Shown in pieces: positions 36,605 through 45,871 of a stretch of 64,000 nucleotides of DNA. A model generated the notes under the pieces. The model searched no databases. It was not told the origin of the DNA and worked only from the letters and a program-made list of their open reading frames with translations. The stretch is from Chitinophagaceae bacterium DXS (lineage in GTDB: Bacteria > Bacteroidota > Bacteroidia > Chitinophagales > Chitinophagaceae): NCBI GenBank assembly GCA_030345135.1, contig CP128386.1, positions 4,036,667 through 4,100,666 on the forward strand, read 5' to 3'. Positions within the stretch are counted from its first letter, which is position 1. Each line of letters starts with the position of its first letter. Both the position numbers and the translations under genes were made by a program.

Positions 36605-36870
36605 CAATTGAAAAGGGAAAATTGAAAATGAAAGGCGATTAACCACAGAAGCCACGGAGTTTTTTTCACGGAGTTACAGAGAGTTTTTGCCATATAAACA
36701 CAAAAGCACAGAATTTCCAATTAGACGGAAAATTCTGTGCTTTTTAATCTTATTAAACGTTAACCGTGTACTCTGTGAAAAAAACTCCGTGGCTATCTGT
36801 GGTTAAAATTTTCAGTGCCTACTGGTTCTTATTCCTTCATTTTCAACTTTCAATTCTCAATTTTCAATTC
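36597..36870. repeat. Nested inverted repeat element, uninterrupted copy
   Basis: Three nested arm pairs: AATTGACAATTGAAAAGGGA (from 36599) with TTTTCAACTTTCAATTCTCA (about 36839-36858), AACCACAGAAGCCACGGAG (from 36640) with CTCCGTGGCTATCTGTGGTT (about 36785-36804), and a central GCACAGAATT hairpin. The gap between the macroglobulin stop and the PmoA-like stop is entirely this element. Confidence 0.85.
36702..36746. terminator. Central hairpin, probable bidirectional terminator
   Basis: AAAAGCACAGAATTTCC (36702-36718) pairs with GGAAAATTCTGTGCTTTT (36727-36744) with one bulged base. It is A-rich on one side and T-rich on the other, so it could stop both the macroglobulin transcript and the convergent susCD operon. 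Confidence 0.75.
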
Positions 36871-38105
36871 TTCTTCACAATCTTAATCTCTGGCCCATTC
36901 GCAAATGCCTGCCAGTTTTTTTCTGCTTCTTCAGCAGTTATTGTGCCTTCATACACCAGCATTCTATATTTTAATACATGATCTTTTCCCGGTGTAAGAG
37001 TCCAGTCCTTGTTTCTTGTGGGGCTAAAGCTAAAGAACACATCTCCCCTGCCGTTCATCTTCTCGGGCCATACGCGCATTGGCTCAGGATAATTATAGTT
37101 GGCCGGAAATGACATGAATAAGATTCCGGAATGGCCATTGTTAATCGCGCCATCCAACATGCACCAACGCGCGGTGGATGCATCAGCATCTTTTCTTGTT
37201 TTGTTTTCAGAAGTCAGCACTTTGCTGTTGTCATCGTTCCATTGCTCTGTAGCGCGATAGCCAAATCCGCCATAGCGGTATTCTTTAAGAAAAACAGTAT
37301 CAGTAGTTGCGCAGTTTAAAACGGAAGTAAAATCCCATAACCATTTTTTATCGCCAATGTTATAAACACGCACATCCCATTCTTCATTCATGGCCACTTT
37401 TTCTCCCGCAGGATCGTTCAACACCACATGCTCCTGTAAAGCTTTAAAACCACCAAATACAGCACCCTCGTCTTTAGAGATAAATTTCGCAAAACGCACT
37501 GTGCCTTCTTTCTTTACCAGGTTCCAGAAGTCAACAATTTTTCCGCGGAAACTAACTTCAGTCCATGGATTCCACAATCCGAAATGATGATAATGATCCG
37601 GTGCATTGATGCGTGTCATTACATTTCCATCCGGCGACCAAAGCGGGTGTATAAAGCCGCTGCGTTTAAATACAGTATCAACGCCTTGCGGCGGATACAT
37701 CGTTGCATAGTTGTACTGTAGTACTTTTTTCCCGGCATCGGTTACAAGCAGTGTACCGTTTTCATCTTTGATGCCAATCTTATCTTGCCCAGAGCCGTCA
37801 GGCATGTCGGCTCTACGTTTCTGTAATTCAAAAACACCTTCCTTGTTTGTTGGCTGCATCATCCACCATAAAAAGCGATGATATCTTTTTTCGATCTGGA
37901 AAGGGACAGGCGTTCTCTTGCCTTTACTTACTTCTACAAGTTGCAATGTTGAATCCGCATCCTTTGTTAACGGATCCAGGTCTATGCACACCGGCTCTGC
38001 AACATACTGCTGGTGTTGCTTAATACTAAACGTAGCAATTACCTGTGCTTTTGCACACACAGTGGCCAACAGACCGGCGGCAGAAATAAACAATACTTTA
38101 CGCAT
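36864..38105 (-). CDS. PmoA-like (DUF6807) exported protein
   Basis: 413 residues with a signal peptide (MRKVLFISAAGLLATVCAKA Q). The rest matches the DUF6807/'methane oxygenase PmoA' family of Bacteroidota and Planctomycetes: FQIEKRYHRFLWWMMQP, SGFIHPLWSPDGNVMTRINA PDHYHHFGLWNPWTEV, and MSFPANYNYPEPMRVWPEKM. The family name comes from a weak historical annotation; there is no reason to infer methane oxidation. Such genes usually lie with Gfo/Idh/MocA and SusCD genes, as here. It is the last gene of the susC-susD-pmoA-like run and ends near a bidirectional terminator. Confidence 0.85.
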   Translation of the reverse strand: MRKVLFISAAGLLATVCAKAQVIATFSIKQHQQYVAEPVCIDLDPLTKDADSTLQLVEVSKGKRTPVPFQIEKRYHRFLWWMMQPTNKEGVFELQKRRADMPDGSGQDKIGIKDENGTLLVTDAGKKVLQYNYATMYPPQGVDTVFKRSGFIHPLWSPDGNVMTRINAPDHYHHFGLWNPWTEVSFRGKIVDFWNLVKKEGTVRFAKFISKDEGAVFGGFKALQEHVVLNDPAGEKVAMNEEWDVRVYNIGDKKWLWDFTSVLNCATTDTVFLKEYRYGGFGYRATEQWNDDNSKVLTSENKTRKDADASTARWCMLDGAINNGHSGILFMSFPANYNYPEPMRVWPEKMNGRGDVFFSFSPTRNKDWTLTPGKDHVLKYRMLVYEGTITAEEAEKNWQAFANGPEIKIVKKN

Positions 38106-38177
38106 AATATTTGTTTAAAAAAAGTGAGCCATTATTAATGACTCACTTTACGACTACTCAACTAACTACCTAAAAAA

Positions 38178-40031
38178 CTATTTTGGTATTGTGGTTAATG
38201 GAGGTTGATTGTTTTCAAATCCATCATATCCTTCATTCTGATTTATAACTCCACTCACGTTGGCGTTGATGGCAGCTTGTGGAATTGGCCATAATACATG
38301 GTACGGGCTCATTGTGTACTCATCACCATGGTTGGTTTTAACACCTTTGTTATAAAAATCTGTTTTCTCCATTATGCGATCATAGAAGAAATTACTTTTT
38401 GAAAAGTTTTGCATATTGTACGTTTTACCGTTGTATGCAGGCTTACCCGTTTGTGCAAGGATGTATGAGATACGCGTAAGTTCAACCTTTCTTGGTTCTT
38501 CCCAGTACAATTCACGTGCGCGTTCATCGAGAATGGTTCCGATGTTTACATCAGATGCGCTGATCGGAGCACAACCAGCTCTTGTTCTTACCTTGTTGAT
38601 GTCATCTGCTGCCTGCTGCAACTGACCTTTCCAGAAATACGCTTCAGCTCTCAACAAATACGTTTCTGCCAAACGGAACACATACCAGTCGCTGTGACCA
38701 CCACTTGGATTAGCATTTTCAACATCCGGAACATACACTTTGTAATGCGGCCAATCAAACCAGCTTCTGATAGTATCTATGCAAAGTATCTTACCGGAGT
38801 CATTATACAATTGCAGATTTTTTAAATAATACGGATCATTTAAAGTCTTTAATGCAGGATTATTATACACCAGGTCCTGCATGCGCATCCAGTTTCCTTT
38901 TGCGTGACGAAGGTCATTAGAATCTGTCCAGATCATATGCGTAGAGTACCAGCTTCCGCGGCAGCGGCCAATACCGCGACCAACAGCTGTGATCTGCTCA
39001 TAATCCAGGCTTGGCGTATTCTTTTTCAGAGCATCTGTCGTGCCTTTATTTCCCGCAGGAGTATTAATGTTGGAATGTTCAAAAGGTACATTCTGACGCA
39101 TGGTTGAGCCACCTCCGCTAAAGTCGCCATTGTTTTTGTAACCTTCTTTATCTATTACCAATAAAATTCCTTCAGTGTTTTCTGAACGTGATTTATTTAA
39201 CGGACGATGTAGGTCCCAAATAACATTTCTGGTGGCGTCATCTTTATCCACGCCAAATCTTTGCGTCATCAATGCATAACCTCCACCATCGATCACGCTG
39301 CTGGCAGCAGCAATGGCATCATCAAATTTGCCCAGCGACAAGTCTATCTTCGTAAGCAAATGGGCAACAGCCGCTTTGTTTACAGAACCACGATCTGTTT
39401 TGGCGGGAACCCACGCCAGCGCGGAATCCAGCTCAGCCTTCATTTCCTGTAACACCACTTCTCTCTTTACAGAAGCGAAGTCAACTTTCGGTGTGCTCAG
39501 CAGAGACAACGTAACAGGAATATCGCCAAACTCATGACAAAGCATATAATACCTGTAGGCACGATGAAAATAAGCTGTTCCTAACATGGCGTTACGCTCA
39601 TCGGGAGATTTCCACTTAGGAAGATCTATGTATGTCACTACTGCGTTCGCATTCTTTATCGCTTTATAAGATTCTGTCCAATACCAACCGATGCGGTTAT
39701 AGTCAGTGCTGTTCAAGTTTGCGGTAGGCGTAATTTGGAGATTCATGTTTTGAGCCGGACCGGATTTATCGGTTGTTCCCTCTACTGCTACATCAGAAAA
39801 AATGAGCTGACTAATAATCGGTGACCCGTCTCCAAAAAATTCACTGCGTAAGCTCGCTTCGCAGGAAATTAACATATCCTGCATACCCGCAGCCGTTGAT
39901 AAAGTGTTGTCCGGCGTATAAAAAGAGAGTGGCTTAGGTTCGAGAAATTCTTTCTTACAGCCGGTGATCGTTGCTATAGCGACCGCAGCGGATGCAACTA
40001 TATATAGGGGTTTTGATAATCTATTTTTCAT
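38178..40031 (-). CDS. SusD/RagB family outer membrane lipoprotein
   Basis: 617 residues, within the family range. The lipoprotein signal ends ITGC with Cys25. SusD features include LEPKPLSF at the mature N-terminus, helical TPR-like segments with [19 protein letters not shown] and [20 protein letters not shown], and the C-terminal [20 protein letters not shown] and [19 protein letters not shown]. SusD proteins bind glycans at the cell surface and act as a lid for the SusC transporter. It begins 32 bases after susC ends, so they are cotranscribed. The bound sugar is unknown. Confidence 0.96.
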   Translation of the reverse strand: MKNRLSKPLYIVASAAVAIATITGCKKEFLEPKPLSFYTPDNTLSTAAGMQDMLISCEASLRSEFFGDGSPIISQLIFSDVAVEGTTDKSGPAQNMNLQITPTANLNSTDYNRIGWYWTESYKAIKNANAVVTYIDLPKWKSPDERNAMLGTAYFHRAYRYYMLCHEFGDIPVTLSLLSTPKVDFASVKREVVLQEMKAELDSALAWVPAKTDRGSVNKAAVAHLLTKIDLSLGKFDDAIAAASSVIDGGGYALMTQRFGVDKDDATRNVIWDLHRPLNKSRSENTEGILLVIDKEGYKNNGDFSGGGSTMRQNVPFEHSNINTPAGNKGTTDALKKNTPSLDYEQITAVGRGIGRCRGSWYSTHMIWTDSNDLRHAKGNWMRMQDLVYNNPALKTLNDPYYLKNLQLYNDSGKILCIDTIRSWFDWPHYKVYVPDVENANPSGGHSDWYVFRLAETYLLRAEAYFWKGQLQQAADDINKVRTRAGCAPISASDVNIGTILDERARELYWEEPRKVELTRISYILAQTGKPAYNGKTYNMQNFSKSNFFYDRIMEKTDFYNKGVKTNHGDEYTMSPYHVLWPIPQAAINANVSGVINQNEGYDGFENNQPPLTTIPK

Positions 40032-40063
40032 AAAAGCATTTTTAGGTAATTAAACAACCAGCC

Positions 40064-43000
40064 TTAAAGTGTTACGTTGATGCCTGCAGTATAGATTCTT
40101 GGCGTAGGGCCAAAAGTTGGACCTGAAGAAGGTTCCGGATCCCAATACTTCCAGTTTGGTGAATACACTGCTGCGTTCTTAATGGTGAAATAAAACTTGG
40201 CATCCTGTACACTGATCTTTTTAAGGAACGTTTTAGGAATGTTGTAGCCAAAGCTTATGTTGTCCAGGCGAATAAATGAGCTCTTCTTATACACGCTGTA
40301 AGATGCACCACCATCGCTTGACGCCAAACGCGCGTAATCGTTGATCGGGTTTTGTGGTGTCCAGAACGGGAAGGTGTAAGAGTTTACACGATCAGGAAAC
40401 GCTGCGCTTCTGTTCTTCGCCTGATCGAAAGCATTCATCTGACCCCAATAAGAATATACAAGGAATGAGAACGTAAAGTTTTTGTAGAAGGTGAATTCAT
40501 TTCTTAATGTCCACCTGAAGCGTGGTTCTTTGAAGCCCAGGAATTCCCTGTCTGCATCAGTATACTTGCCATCATTGTTTACGTCTTTTACGTGAAAGTC
40601 ACCAGGATAAACACCATATTTTTTAGCCTGTGCAGAGTCCGGTGTTTGCCAAACGCCCAGCACGCGCTGATCCCATATTGCATCAAGAGAATGACCAATA
40701 AACCATTTGTTTACTGCATCGTCACCTTCTTTATAACCAATTACTTTTCCGTTGGCATCTTTAATTGCAACCTGGTTACCGTACAGGTGAACAATCTCGT
40801 TCCTGTTCAAAGAAAAGTTGGCAGAAGTATTCCAGGTAAAGTTGTTACGCTGAATGTTTCTTGTGTTCAGATTTATCTCAATGCCCTTATTGTCTACCTG
40901 TCCGATATTTGTCCAAACAGACGTAAAACCGGTTACATCAGGCAGCGTTCTTTTTGCAAGCAGATTTGTTGTAGAGCTTTTGTAGACATCTATGCTTCCA
41001 TCAACTCTGTTTTTAAGAACAGTGAAGTCTAAGCCCAGGTTAAATGAAGCTGTTTGCTCCCATTTAAGTTTGGGGTTAGGCATATCGTTTACATTTAACT
41101 GTGTTACCTGCTGTACAGAACCATTTTGCAGAACATGCAGATATTTAGATGTAGTAAGGTCAGCCAACGCTGAATATCTACCGATATCCCTGTTACCATT
41201 TAAACCATAACTAACACGCAACTTACCGTAGTTGAGCCAATTGGTTTTTACAAAAGATTCATTGGTGAATACCCAGCCAAGTGCGGCTGAAGGGAATGTT
41301 GCATATGGCTCTGCCTGGCCAAATGCTGAATAACCATCTCTACGCACTGTAGCAGTCAACATATACCTGTCTTTATATGAATAGAACAGGCGTGCCATTA
41401 ATGCATTTGCAGTACCTACTTCATCACCAAGGGTCCCTGTTTCATCATTGTAATCTCCGGTGTTACCAATTGAAGGATTTATACCTGATGCCATGTTATG
41501 ATATCCCAAAACATCAGAAGGGCTAAATCCATTGTTGTTCATATAGCTGCGCCATACCTGGTATTTCTCGGCGTTCGCAAGCAATGTTACGTCCAGGTGA
41601 TGTCTGCCAAAATCTCTTGACCAGTTGATCAGGTTATCGACCTGCCATTGATAGATCTGCCTGTCCTGGCGCGTTGCAAGACCTCCCAAAGGAGCCCATT
41701 CCTGGTATGCAGAATTTTGTGCCTGGTAAAACTTGAACCATTCAAATCTTGGCGTAAAGTTTACCTGGTATTTGATACCGAACGGCAATGCAACCTTGGC
41801 GTAGATATTGGAGTTTAAAGAGTAGTATCTCTTTAATTTGTCTGTGTATTTAGGCGCAGTGAACGGTACTTTACCACCACTCGCTTCATCGTTTGGAATA
41901 TAACGATAGTCAGATGAGTCATCTTTGTAAACAGATCCCCATGGAGAGTTAGGACTGATCACGGTCCAGTCAAAAGGCACTGCACTTTCGTCTCTCACGC
42001 TGAACTGCGTGTTTGTACCAACACTAAGAAAATTGGTCACTTTTGCTTCAAGGTTCAAACGGGTGCGCGCAACATTGTATTCATCGTTCGTAACAATGCC
42101 TTTGTTATCCATATAACCAACTGACCAGAAATAAGACAAGCCGTCTTTTCTGCCGGATAAACTTAAGTTATAATCTTGTCTTAGGCCATTCTGAAACACC
42201 ATATCATACCAGTTCTGCGAAACACCTTTTTTGTAGTTGGCAACTTCCACCGGTTGAAGGCCGAGACGTTGTAACCAGATAACCACAGGATCTGAGTTTG
42301 GAGCTGATGCATCATAAGCCAGCCAATCTTGAAGAGATACGTCTGAAGGCAGCGTCCTTGGATCATCATACTGATAAGGTTTCGCCTTCAGGTTGGTGCT
42401 ATATTTAACGTTTCTTCTCCATGTGTTCAAAAAATCATCCGGACCATACACCGGCTGGTTTACACTCATTGTTGCCAGACCTGTGCTCGCGTTCACATTT
42501 ACAACCGGCTTACCTGTTTTACCTTTTTTAGTGGTAACCTGGATAACACCACTCGCCGCTTTGGCACCGTATACCGCAGCAGAGCTCGCGTCTTTCAGTA
42601 CGTCAATCGTTTCAATGTCATTTGGGTTAATGTCAGCTAACGCACCATAATAGATGGTTCCGTCCAAAACCACTAACGGACTGGAGCTTGCGTTCAACGT
42701 GTTTTTACCTCTCACCTGTAAGCCGGCATCACCTTTAGGAGATGTAGCCAGGCCGATGTTCAAACCAGGCACATTGGCTCTTAACAGATCCTGCACAGAT
42801 GCAGGATGTTCGTTTTCCAATTGAGAAGCCTTTACAGAGGCAACAGCACCCGTAAGATCTTTTTTCTTCGCAGTACCGTAACCGATAACAACTACCTGTT
42901 CAAGATTGGACACTTCCGGTTGCATTTTTAAATTAACCTCGCTGCGGCCCTTTACTGCTACTGATTCTTTCTTATATCCAATATTGGAAAAGATAAGAAC

Positions 43001-43225
43001 CGAGTTAGCTGACAGGCCGGTCAATTTAAAATTACCGTTCTCATCTGTAGTGGTGCCTTTTGTTGTACCATCTATGGTTACAGCAACACCAGCGAGTCCC
43101 TGCGACTCATTTTCGCCGGTTACTCTTCCATGCACAGAATGGGTTTGAGCAGATGCAATACCCAGGCTGGCAATTGAAATAACACCCAACATGAACAAAT
43201 AACGGTAGAGTGTTTTCCATTTCAT
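40064..43225 (-). CDS. SusC/RagA family TonB-linked outer membrane transporter
   Basis: 1053 residues from the ATG at 43223-43225 (an in-frame TTG two codons before is unlikely). A signal peptide is followed by a carboxypeptidase-regulatory-like domain (about 28-112), the SusC-type plug with VVIGYGTAKKKDLTGAVASV near 110-130, GLQVRGKNTLNASSSPLVVL DG, IDVLKDASSAAVYGAKAASG VI, and a long beta barrel ending in an aromatic-rich strand (IYTAGINVTL). It imports oligosaccharides with energy from TonB. It heads the susC-susD-pmoA-like transcript. Confidence 0.97.
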   Translation of the reverse strand: MKWKTLYRYLFMLGVISIASLGIASAQTHSVHGRVTGENESQGLAGVAVTIDGTTKGTTTDENGNFKLTGLSANSVLIFSNIGYKKESVAVKGRSEVNLKMQPEVSNLEQVVVIGYGTAKKKDLTGAVASVKASQLENEHPASVQDLLRANVPGLNIGLATSPKGDAGLQVRGKNTLNASSSPLVVLDGTIYYGALADINPNDIETIDVLKDASSAAVYGAKAASGVIQVTTKKGKTGKPVVNVNASTGLATMSVNQPVYGPDDFLNTWRRNVKYSTNLKAKPYQYDDPRTLPSDVSLQDWLAYDASAPNSDPVVIWLQRLGLQPVEVANYKKGVSQNWYDMVFQNGLRQDYNLSLSGRKDGLSYFWSVGYMDNKGIVTNDEYNVARTRLNLEAKVTNFLSVGTNTQFSVRDESAVPFDWTVISPNSPWGSVYKDDSSDYRYIPNDEASGGKVPFTAPKYTDKLKRYYSLNSNIYAKVALPFGIKYQVNFTPRFEWFKFYQAQNSAYQEWAPLGGLATRQDRQIYQWQVDNLINWSRDFGRHHLDVTLLANAEKYQVWRSYMNNNGFSPSDVLGYHNMASGINPSIGNTGDYNDETGTLGDEVGTANALMARLFYSYKDRYMLTATVRRDGYSAFGQAEPYATFPSAALGWVFTNESFVKTNWLNYGKLRVSYGLNGNRDIGRYSALADLTTSKYLHVLQNGSVQQVTQLNVNDMPNPKLKWEQTASFNLGLDFTVLKNRVDGSIDVYKSSTTNLLAKRTLPDVTGFTSVWTNIGQVDNKGIEINLNTRNIQRNNFTWNTSANFSLNRNEIVHLYGNQVAIKDANGKVIGYKEGDDAVNKWFIGHSLDAIWDQRVLGVWQTPDSAQAKKYGVYPGDFHVKDVNNDGKYTDADREFLGFKEPRFRWTLRNEFTFYKNFTFSFLVYSYWGQMNAFDQAKNRSAAFPDRVNSYTFPFWTPQNPINDYARLASSDGGASYSVYKKSSFIRLDNISFGYNIPKTFLKKISVQDAKFYFTIKNAAVYSPNWKYWDPEPSSGPTFGPTPRIYTAGINVTL

Positions 43226-43248
43226 AAGCAATCGTGTTTTTGGGGTGA

Positions 43249-43264
43249 ATGAAAATGTTTACGA
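43249..43264. promoter_or_regulatory. Candidate LacI-type operator before susC
   Basis: On the minus strand TCGTAAACATTTTCAT matches the LacI/PurR-type palindrome ACGCAAACGTTTGCGT at 11 of 16 positions. It lies 24-39 bases before the susC start. Weak by itself; supported by a better site near the lacI gene. Confidence 0.3.
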
Positions 43265-43405
43265 TCAAAAATTGAAAAGATTGATAGTTGATTTTCCATC
43301 GTACAATGCATTTATAAATTGAAAATTGTTTATAGGTGCATTTGTGTGGCGCTCGTCTTTCAGCCTTTTACAGTTTCAGTTTAGTTTTAGTTTTTATCTA
43401 CAGTT

Positions 43406-44170
43406 TTAAAACCCGATGGAATTGCCGCCGTCAACACATAAAACCACGCCCGTTACATACTTCGCAGCATTGGAAGCCAGGTACACAACAGCATATCCTA
43501 TATCAGCCGGCTCACCCAATTTGCCCATTGGCGTGCGGCCCATCACTTTAGCTTTACGCTCAGGATCGTTGTTCAGTGCTTTTGCTGACATATCTGTTGC
43601 AATAAAACCTGGTGCAATACAGTTAACACGGATACCTGATGGTGATAGCTCTACTGCCAGTGATCTGGTCATGCCCTCAATAGCAGTTTTAGATGCAGTG
43701 TAAGCAACCACTTTCGGCAAACCGTATTGTGCCGCCATTGAGCTGATCATTACTATACTGCCTCTTTCTCTTTGCAGCATAAACTTTGCAACTTCACGTG
43801 TCACAGCAAAAACAGCCTGCTGATTTACCTTGATTATTTCGCTGAATTCTTCATCTGTAACATTTATCGCTTCCTTCTTCAAATTAATTCCGGCATTATT
43901 TACCAGTATATCTATCGCGCCGATCTGTTCTTCTACTTCTTTTATAAATGCAGGGATAACAGAAAGATTCGCCAGATCCACAACTTTATATGTTGATTTT
44001 TGCCCGAGTTCTTCACAGGCGCTGCGTAACAAAGCTTCATTTCTTCCCACAATAGTTACAGATGCTCCATTTTCTACAAGTGCTTTAGCTGTAGCAAAAC
44101 CCAGTCCTTTACCGCCACCTGTTACCAATGCATGCTTTCCTGTAAGATCAAATTGATTTATGTATTCCAT
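43406..44170 (-). CDS. Short-chain dehydrogenase/reductase, candidate mannonate/fructuronate or gluconate-type oxidoreductase
   Basis: 254 residues, classical SDR. Cofactor loop TGGGKGLG at 17-24, NNAG at 91-94, catalytic Ser near 143-144 (MISSMAA), Tyr157 and Lys161 (YTASK), and the C-terminal YLASNAAKYVTGVVLCVDGG. It resembles FabG, KduD and gluconate 5-dehydrogenase-type enzymes. Because a mannonate dehydratase gene is 6 kb away in the same locus and no long-chain UxuB is present, a role in fructuronate-mannonate conversion is possible (Bacillus UxuB is an SDR), but this is inference. It stands 236 bases before susC in the same direction. Confidence 0.85.
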   Translation of the reverse strand: MEYINQFDLTGKHALVTGGGKGLGFATAKALVENGASVTIVGRNEALLRSACEELGQKSTYKVVDLANLSVIPAFIKEVEEQIGAIDILVNNAGINLKKEAINVTDEEFSEIIKVNQQAVFAVTREVAKFMLQRERGSIVMISSMAAQYGLPKVVAYTASKTAIEGMTRSLAVELSPSGIRVNCIAPGFIATDMSAKALNNDPERKAKVMGRTPMGKLGEPADIGYAVVYLASNAAKYVTGVVLCVDGGNSIGF

Positions 44171-44290
44171 GTTTCCTTTACGTATTTAAGTTTTGAACCG
44201 GCAATATATTACCATTACGGTCACAGCACATCTCTTTAACCGTTTGAAATTTTCATTCCTAACGCACCTGCATTTATGTAATATGATTTT

Positions 44291-45679
44291 TTACTTTGTT
44301 GTAGCCATTTGCAGCGCTTTAGTAGTAGTGTAATATTTTGCTATCATGTTCGGCTGCTCCCAATCGGGCAGCTTTTTATTTTTCAGATATTGAAGAAAAC
44401 GCTCCATCACCTGTCCAAAATGAGCTTCGTGGCCAACCTTGTAGGAATCAGGAATATTCATTTTCCATCCTTTTACAGTCTTCACTACACCAATGCCCTG
44501 ATAGTTTGCAGCAATTTGTTGTATAGCGGCCTGTAGCTTTTGTTCAAAGTCCGCATTGTTTGTTAGTGGTTCTATATATAATGTTGGCTGAAACTGTTCT
44601 TCCTTTCCTTGCTTAATAATAAGGTTCGCCTTGGTTCCGCGGAATAACGAGTAATGTGTGTCCCCACTTCCTTCCGGTGCCTGGTAATGCCACAACGCGG
44701 CTATTTTAGCATGAACACCATTTATCGTATAATTGATATCGCCATTAGCAATAATATTCAGTACTGTATCTTTCTGTACAAATTTTTTAAGGAACGAAGG
44801 AAAGCTGTCCTGTCTTGTCATTGCTGCAAACTGAGAAAGGGTTAAAGGCGTTGCCCATCTGCTGGCCGATTCAACTACGATATCTTTTTTGTAATCGATG
44901 ATCTTGTCAGGAAAGCTCTCCCATTGCACCAGGTCTACAAGGTGCGTTCCTACATCAGCCATCGCATCGCCTTGTTGTTCAGGATCAAAAAACCATGTTG
45001 GTCTCTTTAGTGCATTGCCAGATACATATTTGTAAAAGTGATGCACGCTCTCCATTACCACAGCTGGATTATCTTTTGTGCCTTGTTGTAAAGTGCCAAA
45101 CACATCTTGTTGCTTCATTAATTCGCGCTGGAGGATAGTGGTGATTTCAGAACGTTCTGTCATAATATCGTACAACAGCACATTCTTTTTATTGGCTTCT
45201 TCAAATGACTGCAACAGCAGGTCGAAGCCGGCAGAAGTTATAGCCATCGGCTTATCCGCCAGAACATTCAAACCTGCGTCAACAGATTTCTTGATGTATT
45301 CGGTTTTTCTCAGATTATTACCAGCTATAACTACCACATTTCCTTTTTTATCCGCAACCATCTTATCCAAAAAATCATTGCCCTTGTATATTTCTTCCTG
45401 CCAGTGCGTAGGCTTTTCCGTCCGTTCGTTGTATTGTTTTACGAGAGCGAGATGTGCATTTAGCTCTTCTCCGTCAGGTGCGTATACATGAACAACACTA
45501 TCAATGCCCGGATACATGGTTTTTTGTACCAAAGCAGCATGAAAGTGCCCCGGATCCAACGTGATTAACCTTACCATTGAAGAATCAGTATTCGTTCCTT
45601 TTGCGGTGCTTCCTGAATTACATGAAACACTCGTCAAAGCAAGAGCAGCAAGAGAAAATGTGGTTAGTTTGTTAAACAT
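44291..45679 (-). CDS. Gfo/Idh/MocA family lipoprotein with putative-oxidoreductase C-terminal domain
   Basis: 462 residues. The lipoprotein signal ends SVSC with Cys20. The N-terminal Rossmann-type domain is unusual: it starts VRLITLDPGHFHAALVQKTM in place of the normal GxGxxG loop, has VVVIAGNNLRKTEYIKKSVD and ADKPMAITSAGFDLL. The C-terminal domain fits the 'putative oxidoreductase C-terminal' type (HFYKYVSGNALKRPTWFFDP, DAMADVGTHLVDLVQWE). The missing glycine loop suggests that cofactor binding is altered or lost; function is unknown. It is anchored in the outer or inner membrane facing the periplasm or outside. Confidence 0.88.
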   Translation of the reverse strand: MFNKLTTFSLAALALTSVSCNSGSTAKGTNTDSSMVRLITLDPGHFHAALVQKTMYPGIDSVVHVYAPDGEELNAHLALVKQYNERTEKPTHWQEEIYKGNDFLDKMVADKKGNVVVIAGNNLRKTEYIKKSVDAGLNVLADKPMAITSAGFDLLLQSFEEANKKNVLLYDIMTERSEITTILQRELMKQQDVFGTLQQGTKDNPAVVMESVHHFYKYVSGNALKRPTWFFDPEQQGDAMADVGTHLVDLVQWESFPDKIIDYKKDIVVESASRWATPLTLSQFAAMTRQDSFPSFLKKFVQKDTVLNIIANGDINYTINGVHAKIAALWHYQAPEGSGDTHYSLFRGTKANLIIKQGKEEQFQPTLYIEPLTNNADFEQKLQAAIQQIAANYQGIGVVKTVKGWKMNIPDSYKVGHEAHFGQVMERFLQYLKNKKLPDWEQPNMIAKYYTTTKALQMATTK

Positions 45680-45871
45680 AATTGAGCTATCAGCTGTCAG
45701 CTATTAGCTATCAGCTGGTTTTTAGTAATGATTTTGTTTGATCGCATCCCTAACGCTTCGTTAAGGAAATAATATCCGCGTAATCTTTCTATCAACTCCT
45801 TTCTAAATCGTGTATTCCTTCATTCATCATCAACCCAATCCCGTTAATCCTCAAATCTTATAAATCCAGGT
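45680..45871. repeat. AGCTATCAGCTGTCAGC-family words between two oxidoreductase genes
   Basis: AGCTATCAGCTGTCAGC followed by TATTAGCTATCAGCTGG occupies about 45686-45719. The rest of the gap is AT-rich without clear signals. Another cluster of the same words lies at 47286-47322, followed by the GCACATCYGCACAT family at 47345-47419. Confidence 0.65.

Noticed and set aside
36864-38105. Methane monooxygenase subunit
   Set aside because: The PmoA name for this family is a weak historical label; the protein has a signal peptide and no membrane helices like particulate methane monooxygenase.
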